This document shows positions 42,685-52,311 of a DNA stretch of 64,000 bases, one piece after another. The notes below the pieces were generated by a model, which did no database searches, was not told the origin of the DNA, and saw nothing but the letters and a program-made list of their open reading frames with translations. The DNA lies in contig CAZWXD010000017.1 in NCBI GenBank assembly GCA_964638035.1, forward strand, positions 1-64,000, written 5' to 3'. Numbering within the stretch: position 1 is the first letter of the stretch; every line of letters starts with the position of its first letter. The position numbers and the translations under genes were made by a program. The DNA comes from JAGGAG01 sp964638035. Its GTDB lineage: Bacteria; Gemmatimonadota; Gemmatimonadetes; Gemmatimonadales; GWC2-71-9.

Positions 42685-43539
42685 CTATGGGGTGAGGTGT
42701 GCCCGGAAGAAGGCGGTGGTCCTGGTCCACGCCGAGTCCGCCGCCGCCTGGCTGTAGGCGCGGCCCGACGGGTTCGCGAACCCGTGGCCCGCCTCGAAGA
42801 ACTCCACCACCTGGGACTTGCCCAGCCTCTGGAGCGAAGCGGCCATGGCGCGCACGCTGTCGGCGGGAATACCGCGGTCCTGCGTGCCGAAGATGCCGAG
42901 CAGCGGGGCCCTGAGCCCCGAGAGCGTGGCCGGATCGGTGACAGGTCGGCCATAGTACATCACCACCGCATTCACCTCCTGCCCACCTACGATGCCCGCC
43001 TGGAGGCTCCAGTATCCGCCGAAGCACCAGCCGATGGTGCCGATGCGTGTGGCACCGCCCTTCCGCAGGAAGCCGATGGCGGCCGACAGGTTCGCGGTTG
43101 TCGCCGGGGCCTGGTCTGACGCGAACTGCGCCAGCTGCCTGGCACTGTCCGGCGTGGTCGCCACACCGCCACCCATGAGGTCCACCGCCAGCGCCGCATA
43201 GCCTTCGCCGGCAAGCTGCCGTGTCACCGCACGAATGTTGTCGTTGAGGCCCCACCATTCGTGGATCACGACAATGCCGGGCACGTCGTTCCGCGCCCCG
43301 GCAGGGCGGGCCAGGAACCCGTACACAGGCTTCCCGTGTATCTCGGCATACCTGACGGTCTGGGTATCGATCGCTCCGCGCACCGGCCGGCCCACCGCCG
43401 CCGAGGGTTCGGGCGCATCATTGACATGGAGGGCGTGCATCTGCGCAGCCTGGGTCGCGGCAGCCTGCGCCGTCGCGAACGCGGGAACACCAGGCAGCAC
43501 CAGCAATGCCGCCGCCACACCCTGCATCATCCTCGACAT
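42685..43539 (-). CDS. Dienelactone hydrolase family protein, secreted
   Basis: A 284-residue protein with signal peptide (MSRMMQGVAAALLVLPGVPAFATAQ) and the dienelactone hydrolase fold. VVIHEWWGLNDNIR is the family motif; GWCFGG carries the nucleophile Cys in place of Ser; the late Asp is in FGTQDRGIP and the His in EAGHGFANP. DLH enzymes open cyclic enol-lactones, but many relatives are general esterases. GGAGG lies 6 bases before the ATG. The upstream frame extension is noise. Confidence 0.92.
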   Translation of the reverse strand: MSRMMQGVAAALLVLPGVPAFATAQAAATQAAQMHALHVNDAPEPSAAVGRPVRGAIDTQTVRYAEIHGKPVYGFLARPAGARNDVPGIVVIHEWWGLNDNIRAVTRQLAGEGYAALAVDLMGGGVATTPDSARQLAQFASDQAPATTANLSAAIGFLRKGGATRIGTIGWCFGGYWSLQAGIVGGQEVNAVVMYYGRPVTDPATLSGLRAPLLGIFGTQDRGIPADSVRAMAASLQRLGKSQVVEFFEAGHGFANPSGRAYSQAAADSAWTRTTAFFRAHLTP

Positions 43540-43660
43540 GTCCCGCCTCCGCGTCTGGGGCTCGCCGGCCGGGGACCCCGGCCGCCTCATTCCCCAGATT
43601 ACAGCGCCTGGCGCCAACCGGCGACCATGGTCACAGGCACGAAGGGTCTGGGAGGGAGCG

Positions 43661-43676
43661 GCATCAGGCGGCGCCA
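43661..43676 (+). repeat. Direct repeat copy 1 (GCATCAGGCGGCGCCA)
   Basis: A 16-base unit with an identical copy exactly 80 bases downstream (43741-43756), where it also forms one arm of a hairpin next to the tRNA gene. Confidence 0.75.
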
Positions 43677-43741
43677 GTTGGTGCGATCGTGGCTGGGAGG
43701 GAAACGGAGCCGCCGCAGGCGGCGCAGTACCCCTCACGAGG

Positions 43742-43771
43742 CATCAGGCGGCGCCACAAGGCGCCGCCTGA

Positions 43772-43773
<2 letters not shown>
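43742..43773. repeat. Perfect hairpin abutting tRNA-Phe
   Basis: CATCAGGCGGCGCC / GGCGCCGCCTGATG, a perfect 14-bp stem with a 4-base loop, starting two bases inside the tRNA 3' end and extending away from it. There is no T-run on the tRNA strand, so it is not a classical terminator; it may mark tRNA 3' processing or be a repetitive palindrome. Confidence 0.8.
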
Positions 43774-43844
<71 letters not shown>

Positions 43845-43854
43845 CGGGCGGGCG

Positions 43855-43860
43855 AATATA
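43855..43860 (-). promoter_or_regulatory. Putative -10 box (TATATT) of tRNA-Phe
   Basis: TATATT on the minus strand 10 bases before the tRNA 5' end. The 10-base sequence CCTTATATTC is identical to that at the upp promoter on the other strand, which supports both as real promoters. Confidence 0.6.
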
Positions 43861-43922
43861 AGGGAGCCGCCCCCCAGCCGGAACGGGCTGCCTCCCTGGC
43901 CGATCTGCTCCACGTACGACCT

Positions 43923-43928
43923 TATATT
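43923..43928 (+). promoter_or_regulatory. Putative -10 box (TATATT) for leaderless upp
   Basis: TATATT, 6 bases (CCCGCC), then ATG 43935. There is no room for a ribosome-binding site. The surrounding CCTTATATTC is shared with the tRNA-Phe promoter. Confidence 0.6.
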
Positions 43929-43934
43929 CCCGCC

Positions 43935-44588
43935 ATGACTGCCGCCGCGAGCCACGGCCTCTCCAACCTCGTCGTCCTCGATCACCCGCTCATCCAGCAC
44001 AAGATGACCCTGCTCCGGGACCGGCACACCAGCACCCGTGACTTCAAGGAGCTGGTGGGCGAACTCGCCATCCTCATGGGCTACGAGGTGACGCGTGACC
44101 TGCCCACCGTGCCGCACGTGGTCGAGACGCCCCTCGAGCGCATGGAGGGCCGGCAGGTGGTGGGCAAGGAGGTGGTGCTGGTGCCCATCCTCCGCGCCGG
44201 GCTTGGCATGGTGGACGGGCTCATGCAGCTCATCCCGTCGGCTCGGGTGGGCCATATTGGCCTGGCGCGGGACCACGATACGCTCCAGCCGCACGACTAC
44301 TACTTCAAGCTCCCCCCGATCGCCGAGTCGCGCGAGTTCCTGGTGCTGGATCCCATGCTGGCAACAGGCGGGTCGGCGGTCGCGGCCATCACGGCGCTCC
44401 GCAATGCCGGCGCGCGCCGGATCCGGTTCCTCTGCCTGGTCGCAGCGCCGGAGGGCGTGGCACGGCTCAGCGAAGCCCACCCCGACGTTCGCATCTATGC
44501 CGCGGGGCTCGACCGGGAGCTGAATGAGAAGGGCTACATCCTGCCGGGCCTGGGAGACGCCGGTGACCGCCTCTTCGGCACCCGGTAG
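43935..44588 (+). CDS. upp: Uracil phosphoribosyltransferase
   Basis: The 217-residue cytosolic enzyme converts uracil and PRPP to UMP in pyrimidine salvage. Its markers are the N-terminal HPLIQHKMTLLRD, VPILRAGLGMVDG, the PRPP loop VLDPMLATGGSA and the uracil-binding C-terminus GYILPGLGDAGDRLFGT. Length and motifs are standard. The tRNA-Phe gene is divergent from it. Start has no Shine-Dalgarno sequence but a promoter-like box 6 bases before the ATG. Confidence 0.97.
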   Translation: MTAAASHGLSNLVVLDHPLIQHKMTLLRDRHTSTRDFKELVGELAILMGYEVTRDLPTVPHVVETPLERMEGRQVVGKEVVLVPILRAGLGMVDGLMQLIPSARVGHIGLARDHDTLQPHDYYFKLPPIAESREFLVLDPMLATGGSAVAAITALRNAGARRIRFLCLVAAPEGVARLSEAHPDVRIYAAGLDRELNEKGYILPGLGDAGDRLFGTR

Positions 44589-44624
44589 CCCCATGGCGCC
44601 TTCCCCCAGCATATTCGCAACGCA

Positions 44625-46013
44625 ATGAGCATACGCCTCTCGTTCTTTGGCGCGGCCGGCCAGGTCACCGGGTCGATGTTCCTCCTCGAGGCCGCCGGTG
44701 CACGCATCCTGCTCGATGCCGGCCTCTTCCAGGGCCACCGCGCGGAAGCCCGCCGCCTCAACGCCGAGTTGCCGTTCGACGCCCGCCGGCTGGACATGGT
44801 CGTCGCGAGCCACGCCCACATCGACCACACCGGGCGCCTGCCGCTCCTCGTGCGGCAGGGGTTCCATGGACCGGTGTACTGCACACCGGCCACGCGCGAC
44901 CTCTGCGCCGTCATGCTCCCGGATTCCGCGGAGATCCAGGAGAAGGACGCCGAGTTCCTCGCCCGGCGCGGGAAGCCCGGCCCGGAGAGCGAGCCGCTCT
45001 ACACCATTGCCGATGCCCTGGCGGTGCAGGACCTCATGGTGGGCCTCCCCTACCGGCGCCCCATGCACCTCCGGAAGTTCCTGACCGCCGAGTTCACCGA
45101 TGCCGGCCACATCCTGGGCTCCGCCTCGGTGGACCTCCGCTGCACCGAGGGATCGCCCCAGCGCATCGTGTTCTCGGGGGACATTGGCCGCAGCGGGCTC
45201 CCCATCATCCGCGACCCGCGCCCGCCCACGGGTCCGGTGGACACGCTCATCATCGAGTCCACCTATGCCAACCGGGTGCATGAGAGCGTGGCGGACGCCG
45301 AGCGGCGCCTCGGCGCCGTGGTGGCCCGCGTCGCCGCCCGCGGCGGCAAGGTGCTGATCCCGTCCTTCGCCGTGGGGCGCACGCAGGAACTGGTCTACGC
45401 GCTGCACCAGCTCTGGCGCCGCGGGGAGATCCCCGAGGTGCCGATCTTCGTGGACAGCCCGCTGGCCGTGGATGCCACCGACGTCTTCCGCCTGCACCCC
45501 GATGTCTTCGACCGGCGGGAGCACCTCGTGTCGCGGGGGTTCCCCCTCTTCGACTTCCCGCTGGTTCGCTACGTGCGCGAGGCGTCGGAATCGAAGCAAC
45601 TCAACACCCGCCAGGGTCCGGCCGTGATCATCGCGGCTTCGGGGATGGTGGAGTCGGGCCGCATCCTCCACCACATCGTGAACCACGGCGGGGACCACCG
45701 CAATTGCATCCTCTTCGTCGGCTTCCAGGCCGAGCACACCCTGGGGCGCCGCATCCAGTCGGGCCAGACCCCCATCAAGGTGTACGGCGAGATGGTCGAT
45801 CGTCGCGCCGAGGTGGAGACGATCGACGGCTATTCGGCACACGCCGACCGGAACGAGTTGCGGGCCTGGGTGCGCCAGCTCGGGGGGCCGATCCGTCGCG
45901 CCTTCGTGGTGCATGGCGAGCCGGCCGCCCTCGGCGCCATGGCCGACCTGCTGCGGGAGGAAGGTGTGCGCGAGGTGCACGTCCCCGAGCAGGGTGACGT
46001 CTACGATCTCTAG
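44625..46013 (+). CDS. MBL-fold beta-CASP RNA nuclease (CPSF73-like)
   Basis: The 462-residue protein begins directly with the metallo-beta-lactamase fold (FFGAAGQVTGSMFLLE). The zinc motif is SHAHIDHTGRLP (HxHxDH), with further ligands in TDAGHILGSAS and FSGDIGRSG. The beta-CASP cap follows, with the downstream motifs SGMVESGRILHHI and YSAHADRNEL (late His). Bacterial members process or degrade RNA. It sits 36 bases after upp and may be co-transcribed with it. Confidence 0.94.
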   Translation: MSIRLSFFGAAGQVTGSMFLLEAAGARILLDAGLFQGHRAEARRLNAELPFDARRLDMVVASHAHIDHTGRLPLLVRQGFHGPVYCTPATRDLCAVMLPDSAEIQEKDAEFLARRGKPGPESEPLYTIADALAVQDLMVGLPYRRPMHLRKFLTAEFTDAGHILGSASVDLRCTEGSPQRIVFSGDIGRSGLPIIRDPRPPTGPVDTLIIESTYANRVHESVADAERRLGAVVARVAARGGKVLIPSFAVGRTQELVYALHQLWRRGEIPEVPIFVDSPLAVDATDVFRLHPDVFDRREHLVSRGFPLFDFPLVRYVREASESKQLNTRQGPAVIIAASGMVESGRILHHIVNHGGDHRNCILFVGFQAEHTLGRRIQSGQTPIKVYGEMVDRRAEVETIDGYSAHADRNELRAWVRQLGGPIRRAFVVHGEPAALGAMADLLREEGVREVHVPEQGDVYDL

Positions 46014-46052
46014 GCCGATCGTGGAGCCCGGGTGCACAATGGCAGGCGCTCC

Positions 46053-46679
46053 ATGAAGGTGATCCGGCGGCTGGGCCGGGTGCTGGTGGGGCTGGCGATC
46101 CTGCTCCTGCTGGTCTTTGCCGCAGCCTTCGTGGTCGTGCTGCTCACGGCGCAGGTGGACGAGCGCCGTCCCGCACACGCCATCGTCGTCCTGGGTGCCG
46201 CGCAGTACAACGGGCGCCCATCTCCCGTGTTCCAGGCTCGCCTCGACCACGCCCTGTCCCTCTACCGCGACAGCCTGGCCCCACGCATCATCGTGACCGG
46301 GGGTCGCGCACAGGGCGACCGGGAGAGCGAGGCCTCGGTGGGACGTCGCTACCTCATGGCCCACGGCGTCCCCCGCGCCGCCCTGGTGTCCGAGCCGGCG
46401 GGCAGGTCCACGGCGGCGTCGATGTCGGCAGTGGCCCGCTACCTCCGCGACGCGAAGCGTGACACCGTGCTGCTGGTGAGCGACCCGTTCCACATGGCGC
46501 GGCTCCGCGCCGAGGCGCGGCGTACCGGGATCACCGCCTGGCTCTCACCCACCAGCACCAGCCCGATCTCCAGCAACGCCGGGATCGAGCTGGAGTACCT
46601 CCTGGCCGAGGCCTGGAAGGTTCCGCTTGCATGGCTCCGGAGCCTCCTGCGCTGGAACCCGGTGGCGGGAACGGCGTAG
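46053..46679 (+). CDS. YdcF/DUF218-family membrane protein
   Basis: A 208-residue protein with one N-terminal transmembrane helix (about 10-35), then the DUF218 domain: HAIVVLGAAQYNGRPSPVFQARLDHAL, PRIIVTGGRAQGD, ESEASVGRRYL and LLVSDPFHMAR. This family (ElyC/SanA/YdcF) works in envelope metabolism outside the inner membrane and has no agreed reaction. ATG 46053 is preferred to GTG 46032 because it puts the basic MKVIRR just before the helix. Confidence 0.87.
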   Translation: MKVIRRLGRVLVGLAILLLLVFAAAFVVVLLTAQVDERRPAHAIVVLGAAQYNGRPSPVFQARLDHALSLYRDSLAPRIIVTGGRAQGDRESEASVGRRYLMAHGVPRAALVSEPAGRSTAASMSAVARYLRDAKRDTVLLVSDPFHMARLRAEARRTGITAWLSPTSTSPISSNAGIELEYLLAEAWKVPLAWLRSLLRWNPVAGTA

Positions 46680-46735
46680 GGGCGTACAGGCGGCGGAGCA
46701 GGCTGACACGAACACGAAAGGTGTGAAAGACGATC

Positions 46736-48100
46736 ATGTTGCAGCGTACCATCCGGCGGGCAGTGCCCCTCGCCGCCCTCGCCATGGCCTGGGCGGGTAC
46801 GGCGGGGGCCCAGCTCACGGTGCCGGTGACCGTGGACACCCTCACCAACGGCCTCACACTCATCGTGCATGAGGACGCTTCGGCGCCGCTCGTGGCGGTG
46901 AACCTGTGGTACCATGTGGGGTCGGGCGATGAGAAGCCCGGGCGCACCGGCTTTGCGCACCTCTTCGAGCACCTGATGTTCACCGGGTCGGAGCATGCGC
47001 CCTACCCGCAGTTCGACCGGTTGCTCGAGGCCGCGGGTGCCAACAACAACGGCAGCACCACCGGTGACCGCACCAATTACTACGAGTCGGGCCCCTCGAA
47101 TGCCCTGCCGCTCATGCTCTGGCTCGAGGCCGATCGCATGGCGCACCTGGTCATCGACTCCACCAAGCTCGACGTCCAGCGTGACGTGGTGAAGAACGAG
47201 CGCCGGCAGAACTACGAGAACCAGCCCTACGGCCTGGTCGCCGACCACAAGCCCCGCATGCTGTACCCGCCGGGCCATCCCTATTCCTGGCCCACCATCG
47301 GCTCGATGGCAGACCTCACCGCGGCCTCCCTGGCGGACGTGCGCAGCTTCTTCGCAACCTGGTACGCGCCCAACAACGCCGTGCTGGTGGTGGCCGGGAA
47401 CGTGAAGGCTGCCGACGTGCGCGCGCTGGTGCGGCGGTACTTCGGCGGCATCCCGCGCGGGCCCGCCATCGAGCGGACCCGCCCGGTGCGGCCCACACTT
47501 GCCCGCGACACCGTGCTGGTGCTGGAGGACCGGGTCGAGCTGCCGCGGCTCTACCTCTACTGGCTCTCCCCCGCTGCGTGGGAAGGCGACGATGCCGCGC
47601 TGGCGGTGACGGCCTATGTGCTCTCGGGCGCCACCAGCAGCCGGCTGGACCGGCGCCTCCTGCACGAGGAGCGCACGGCCAGCAGCGTCTCGGCGTTCCA
47701 GGACGGCCGCCGGTTCAATGGCGAGTTCGGGATCGTTGCCACTGCGCGCCCCGAGCAGGCGCTCGGGCCGATCCTGGCATCCATCGACTCGGAGCTGCAG
47801 CGGCTGGCCGGGGAGGGTCCGACGGCCCGCGAGCTCGAGACCGCACGCAACGCCATCGAGGCGCGCTTCCTGAACGCGATCGAGCGCCTCGACAACAAGG
47901 CCGACCAGCTGAACGAGTATGACTACGCCACCGGGACACCCGATGCCTTCCAGCGTGACCTGGACCGGGTGAGCCGCGTGAGTGCCGCGGACGTGCAGCG
48001 GGTCGTGCGCCAGTACCTGCTCGGGCCACGTGCGGCCATCTCGGTGGTGCCGGCGGGCAGGCAGGCGCTCGCAGCCCCGACGCGGAGTGTCACGCCATGA
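46736..48100 (+). CDS. M16-family metallopeptidase, catalytic subunit
   Basis: A 454-residue secreted insulinase-type peptidase: signal to about AGAQ, then DTLTNGLTLIVHEDASAPLVAVNLWYHVGSGDE and the zinc motif HLFEH (HxxEH) in FAHLFEHLMFTGS, with the distant Glu ligand in VKNERRQNYEN. The C-terminal half is the inactive-type domain with RVSRVSAADVQRVVRQYL. It overlaps the next M16 gene by 4 bases (ATGA); the two should form the heterodimer common in bacteria. Confidence 0.95.
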   Translation: MLQRTIRRAVPLAALAMAWAGTAGAQLTVPVTVDTLTNGLTLIVHEDASAPLVAVNLWYHVGSGDEKPGRTGFAHLFEHLMFTGSEHAPYPQFDRLLEAAGANNNGSTTGDRTNYYESGPSNALPLMLWLEADRMAHLVIDSTKLDVQRDVVKNERRQNYENQPYGLVADHKPRMLYPPGHPYSWPTIGSMADLTAASLADVRSFFATWYAPNNAVLVVAGNVKAADVRALVRRYFGGIPRGPAIERTRPVRPTLARDTVLVLEDRVELPRLYLYWLSPAAWEGDDAALAVTAYVLSGATSSRLDRRLLHEERTASSVSAFQDGRRFNGEFGIVATARPEQALGPILASIDSELQRLAGEGPTARELETARNAIEARFLNAIERLDNKADQLNEYDYATGTPDAFQRDLDRVSRVSAADVQRVVRQYLLGPRAAISVVPAGRQALAAPTRSVTP

Positions 48101-49527
48101 ACCGCCTTGCCATCGCGCTTTTCGCCCTGGTCGCTGCTGCGGCGCCGGCCACGGCACAACTGCCCAGCCAGGCACCGGCGCTTGCACCGCCGCCGAAGCT
48201 CGTGCTCCCGACGGTGCGAAGCAGCCTCCTCCCCAATGGGCTCCGGCTCGACATCGTGCCGATGCGCGAGGTGCCGCTGGTCCAGGCCACGCTCGTCATT
48301 GACGGCGGCGGCCGGCTGGATGGACCACTCCCGGGGCTGGCTGCGTTCACCGCGGGGATGCTCAAGCAGGGCGCCGGCGGGCGCACTGCCCTGGCCCTGG
48401 ATGAAGAACTCGAACACCTCGGTGCGACCCTGAGCGCCGGCGCTTCGTGGGATGCCACGACCCTGGTGCTCCGTGCCCCGCGCCGCACGTTTCCGGCGGC
48501 GTTGGCGCTGCTGGCGAGCGTGGTCCGGGAACCGCGGTTCGCCTCCGCCGACGTGACCAGGGAACGGGACCTGCAGCTCGCGCGGATTGCCCAGCGGCGG
48601 GTGCGGCCGTCGGCGGTGGCCACGGTGGCGCTTGGACGCGCCTTCTATCCCGAGGGGCACCCCTATCACGCGCCCCTCTCCGGCGATTCAGCCGCGGTGG
48701 CGCAGGTCGATTCGACACTGCTTCGCACCACCTGGACGTCGCTCGCCGACCCACGCCGCTCAACCATGTTCCTCACTGGCGACGTCTCGCTGGCCGATGG
48801 CCGCAAGCTGGTGCAGGACGCCTTCGGGACCTGGCGATCACCACGCCCGGGGGCGCCCGCCGTGACCCGGCCCGCCACCCCGGCCCCGGCACCCACGCGC
48901 GTGGTGCTGGTGGACAAGCCCGGCGCGCCCCAGTCCGAGATCCTCATTGGCGGTGCGGGCGTGCCGCGCAGCTCGATCGACTACCCAGCCCTCGTCCTCA
49001 TGAACACCATCCTGGGGGGATCCTACTCGGCGCGGCTCAATGACGTGCTGCGGGAGCAGAAGGGATATACCTACGGGGCATTCTCCGACTTCGCCTGGCG
49101 GCCCCTGCCGGGACCATTTGTGGCGCAGGCGGCAGTGCGAACCGACGTCACCGACAGCTCGCTCAAGGTCTTCTTCGACGAGTTCCGCCGCATCCGGGAC
49201 GAGCCGGTGCCGAACGCCGAGCTGGACCGGGCCCGGGCGTACCTCGCATTGGGCGCGCTGGCGGGATGGGAGACCACCGGCGATGTCGCCTACCAGCTCG
49301 CGTCACTCCATGCCTTCGGCCTGCCGCTCTCGTCGGTGCAGCGGGAGCGCGATGCGATCGGCAAGGTGAACGCGGCCGAGGTGCAGCGCGTGGCGCAGCG
49401 CTACCTCGACCCGTCGCACCTGACGGTGGTGGTGGTGGGCGATGCGAAGGTGATCCGTCCCGGCATCGAGGCGCTCGGGCTCGGGCCCCTCGAGCTGCGT
49501 GACGCCGAGGGCAACCTGCTGCCTTGA
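48097..49527 (+). CDS. M16-family peptidase, non-catalytic partner
   Basis: A 476-residue M16 fold protein with a signal peptide (MNRLAIALFALVAAAAPATAQ). The N-terminal pattern LLPNGLRLDIVPMREVPLVQATLVIDGGGRLD fits the family. At the zinc-motif position there is PGLAAFTAGMLKQG, so the His/Glu residues are gone and this subunit cannot hold zinc. LMNTILGGSYSARLNDVLREQKGYTYGAFS is the conserved R/Y loop that binds substrate and works with the catalytic partner. Translationally coupled to the gene before it. Confidence 0.94.
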   Translation: MNRLAIALFALVAAAAPATAQLPSQAPALAPPPKLVLPTVRSSLLPNGLRLDIVPMREVPLVQATLVIDGGGRLDGPLPGLAAFTAGMLKQGAGGRTALALDEELEHLGATLSAGASWDATTLVLRAPRRTFPAALALLASVVREPRFASADVTRERDLQLARIAQRRVRPSAVATVALGRAFYPEGHPYHAPLSGDSAAVAQVDSTLLRTTWTSLADPRRSTMFLTGDVSLADGRKLVQDAFGTWRSPRPGAPAVTRPATPAPAPTRVVLVDKPGAPQSEILIGGAGVPRSSIDYPALVLMNTILGGSYSARLNDVLREQKGYTYGAFSDFAWRPLPGPFVAQAAVRTDVTDSSLKVFFDEFRRIRDEPVPNAELDRARAYLALGALAGWETTGDVAYQLASLHAFGLPLSSVQRERDAIGKVNAAEVQRVAQRYLDPSHLTVVVVGDAKVIRPGIEALGLGPLELRDAEGNLLP

Positions 49528-49552
49528 CACGCGCACCGGCGGCGGCGCGCGA

Positions 49553-52279
49553 TCAGGCGAACTGCGCCGCGACGCTTCCCCGGGCCTCGATCCACTCGCG
49601 CACATTGGCTGCCGCGAGTGGAGGGGCAAACAGCAACCCCTGGCCATAGGCGCAGCCCAGCGCCTCGAGCAGCTCGGCCTGCTCCCCGGTCTCGATCCCC
49701 TCGGCGACGGTAGTGAGGCCGAGCCCCCGCGCCAGGCCAATGATGCCGCGAATGAGGGTCGAGCCATCGGGTTTGGCCCGGTCGAGCGGGGTCAGGAATG
49801 AGCGGTCGATCTTGAGGATGCTGGCCGGCAGTTGCTGCAGGTAGCTGAGCGAGGAGTAGCCCGTCCCGAAGTCATCGATGGCGAGCCGCACGCCGAGCCC
49901 GCCCAGTTCACGGAACATCTGGGCGGAGCGCTCCGGCTGCTGCATGATGGCGCTCTCGGTCAGCTCGAGCACCAGGGCCGCGGGCGGGAGCCCGGACGCC
50001 GTGAGTGCAGCCGCGACTTCGGCGGTGAGCGCCGGATCGGGGATCTGTCGTGCCGACAGGTTCACCGTCACGTGCATGCCCGGATAGTCGCGCACCCACG
50101 GTGCGGCATCGCGGCAGGCGAGGCGCAGGGCACGGCGGCCCAGGGGAATGATGAGCCCGGTCTCCTCGGCGAGGGGCACGAACACGGCCGGCGTGATGCG
50201 ACCCTGCACCGGATGGTCCCACCGGATGAGGGCCTCGAGCCCGACCACCCGGCCCGACTCGAGTTCCACGATGGGCTGGTAGTCGAGCAGGAACTCGCGT
50301 GATGCGGGATCGTCCAGCGCCCGGCGCAGGTCGGCCTGGAGCCCCAGCCGCCCCACCACCGCCTCCAGCATCCGGGGCTCGAATACCTCGAACCGGCCGC
50401 GGCCGTTCGACTTCGCCAGGTACATCGCGATGTCAGCATGGCGCAGCACGTCGCCCGCGGTGTCGGCCAGCTCGGCGATGGCGACGCCCACGCTGGCCGC
50501 CACGGCCATCTCCCGCCCGAACACCCGGAACGGGACCTTGAGCGCCGAGGTGATGCGGTGCGTGACGTCGAGCACGGCCTGCCGGTCGCGTGGCGCCTCG
50601 AGCAGCACGGCAAACTCGTCGCCCCCCAGGCGGGCCACGATGTCCTGGCTTCCCACCTGCTCCCGGAGCCGGGAGGCCGCCGCAATCAGGAGCGCATCAC
50701 CCTGCGCATGGCCGAAGGTGTCGTTGACGCCCTTGAAGTTGTCGAGGTCGAGGAAGAGCAGCGCCGGCCCGAACGCCTGCCGCGGGCCGCGGAGGATCTG
50801 CTCCATGCGGGCGCGCAGCATCACGCGGTTGGCCAGCCCCGTCAGGCCGTCGTGCGTGGCCTGGTGGGTGAGGCGTTCCTCCAGGTCACGTCGCTCGGTG
50901 ATGTCGCGGGTGTTGAGCACCACGCCGCGCACGTTGGAATCGGACATCAGGTTCGTGGCGGTGGTCTCGCCCCAGGCCCAGCCGCCATCGGCGCGCCGGA
51001 GCCGCCAGGAGCGCACGCTGCTCCCCCAGGGCCGGGCGAGCAGCTCGTGCAGGAAGCCCCGTGCCGCCACCGCCTCGTCGGGATGCAGGAGCACGTCGAG
51101 GGGGTGGCCAATCACCTGTTCCGGCTGGTGCCCGAGGAGGCGCTGCACCGAGGGGCTGGCGTAGAGCACGGTGCCCTCCGCGTCCACCACCACGATGACC
51201 TCCGTGGCGTTCGCCACGAGCGACTCGAAGCGCTCCTCCACGCTGCGGCGCGCACGCTGGGCCTCATGGTGGAGGTTCTCCCGCACCGTCACCACCTGGC
51301 GCACCACCACGATGGCCGTGAGGAGGGCCGCGCCCATGGTGAGCCCCATCACCAGGGGCGACTCGCTGCGCATCGCCACCACGGCCAGGAGCACATAGCC
51401 CGCCGCGAGCGCCCCCCACGACACCAGGCCCACGCCAGGCACGCGCCGCTCCGGCAGCAGCGCCTCCGGGCGCGCGGAACAGGCCGCGAGGTACGCCAGG
51501 CCGGTCACGAAGGTGAGCTGCGCAAACACCGTGCGCTCGTGCGGCAGGCCGCCGCGAAGCGCCGCCGTCGCCGGCTGGTTGGGCACCCAGCTGTCGGTGA
51601 GCAGGAAGAAGCCCGCGGCCAGGGCCAGGAGGAAGAACCCACCCCATGCCACCTGCCGCGGCGAGATGCGGAAGAGGTGGGTCACCAGGGCGAACAGCAC
51701 GAGCAGGTCGCCCACCGCGAGGAGCACCTGGATCACCGAGGGCCGCTCGCTCCCCACGACGGCACCGCGCTGGCTCGCGACGGCCCAGAGGACCAGGGCA
51801 CCGCTCAGGCCGACCACCGCGGCGTCGAGCAGGAAGCGGCGCCGTGCCGAGCGGCCGATGTCGGTGTCGGGGAAGGCCGCGAAGCCGGCGAGCAGGAGCG
51901 GCGGCACCAGCACGAAGCACAGCTGCATCACCAGCCGGAGTTCATCGCCGACCGGACCGGGGAGGCGCAGTGCCAGCGACTGGTCGATTCGGAGCAGCAG
52001 GGCGTAGCCCGCCGCCTGCGCCGCGCCCGCCAGCGCCACGAAGCCCCAGCGCACTGGCGTGTGCGGGAACCCGGGTCGAAGCGCCAGGAACGCCGCCAGC
52101 ACGCACCACGCCACCGCAATGCCGGCCGGCACCACGAGGATCGCATGGCGCGCCTCGCCCTTGAGCCCCGGGCTCGCGGCGCCCGCATACCACCAGCCCA
52201 CCGCACACGCCGCCAGGGCAACCACCACGACGGGCCAGAGTGCGCGCGCGCGCGCCCGCGCGGACGGCATGTCGTTCAT
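49553..52279 (-). CDS. Membrane PAS-GGDEF-EAL cyclic-di-GMP protein
   Basis: A 908-residue inner-membrane protein. About 300 residues of multiple transmembrane helices come first, then a PAS domain (ERFESLVANATEVIVVVDAEG, RDITERRDLEERL). A GGDEF domain follows, with intact GGDEF at 552-556, and an EAL domain with EAL at 682-684 plus AIDDFGTGYSSLSYL and VAEGIETGEQ. Both catalytic signatures look intact, so it may make and break c-di-GMP. It is a natural opponent of the HD-GYP protein in this window. Confidence 0.95.
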   Translation of the reverse strand: MNDMPSARARARALWPVVVVALAACAVGWWYAGAASPGLKGEARHAILVVPAGIAVAWCVLAAFLALRPGFPHTPVRWGFVALAGAAQAAGYALLLRIDQSLALRLPGPVGDELRLVMQLCFVLVPPLLLAGFAAFPDTDIGRSARRRFLLDAAVVGLSGALVLWAVASQRGAVVGSERPSVIQVLLAVGDLLVLFALVTHLFRISPRQVAWGGFFLLALAAGFFLLTDSWVPNQPATAALRGGLPHERTVFAQLTFVTGLAYLAACSARPEALLPERRVPGVGLVSWGALAAGYVLLAVVAMRSESPLVMGLTMGAALLTAIVVVRQVVTVRENLHHEAQRARRSVEERFESLVANATEVIVVVDAEGTVLYASPSVQRLLGHQPEQVIGHPLDVLLHPDEAVAARGFLHELLARPWGSSVRSWRLRRADGGWAWGETTATNLMSDSNVRGVVLNTRDITERRDLEERLTHQATHDGLTGLANRVMLRARMEQILRGPRQAFGPALLFLDLDNFKGVNDTFGHAQGDALLIAAASRLREQVGSQDIVARLGGDEFAVLLEAPRDRQAVLDVTHRITSALKVPFRVFGREMAVAASVGVAIAELADTAGDVLRHADIAMYLAKSNGRGRFEVFEPRMLEAVVGRLGLQADLRRALDDPASREFLLDYQPIVELESGRVVGLEALIRWDHPVQGRITPAVFVPLAEETGLIIPLGRRALRLACRDAAPWVRDYPGMHVTVNLSARQIPDPALTAEVAAALTASGLPPAALVLELTESAIMQQPERSAQMFRELGGLGVRLAIDDFGTGYSSLSYLQQLPASILKIDRSFLTPLDRAKPDGSTLIRGIIGLARGLGLTTVAEGIETGEQAELLEALGCAYGQGLLFAPPLAAANVREWIEARGSVAAQFA

Positions 52280-52311
52280 GACGCGCTAGACTTCAGCACC
52301 CCAACTCCCGG

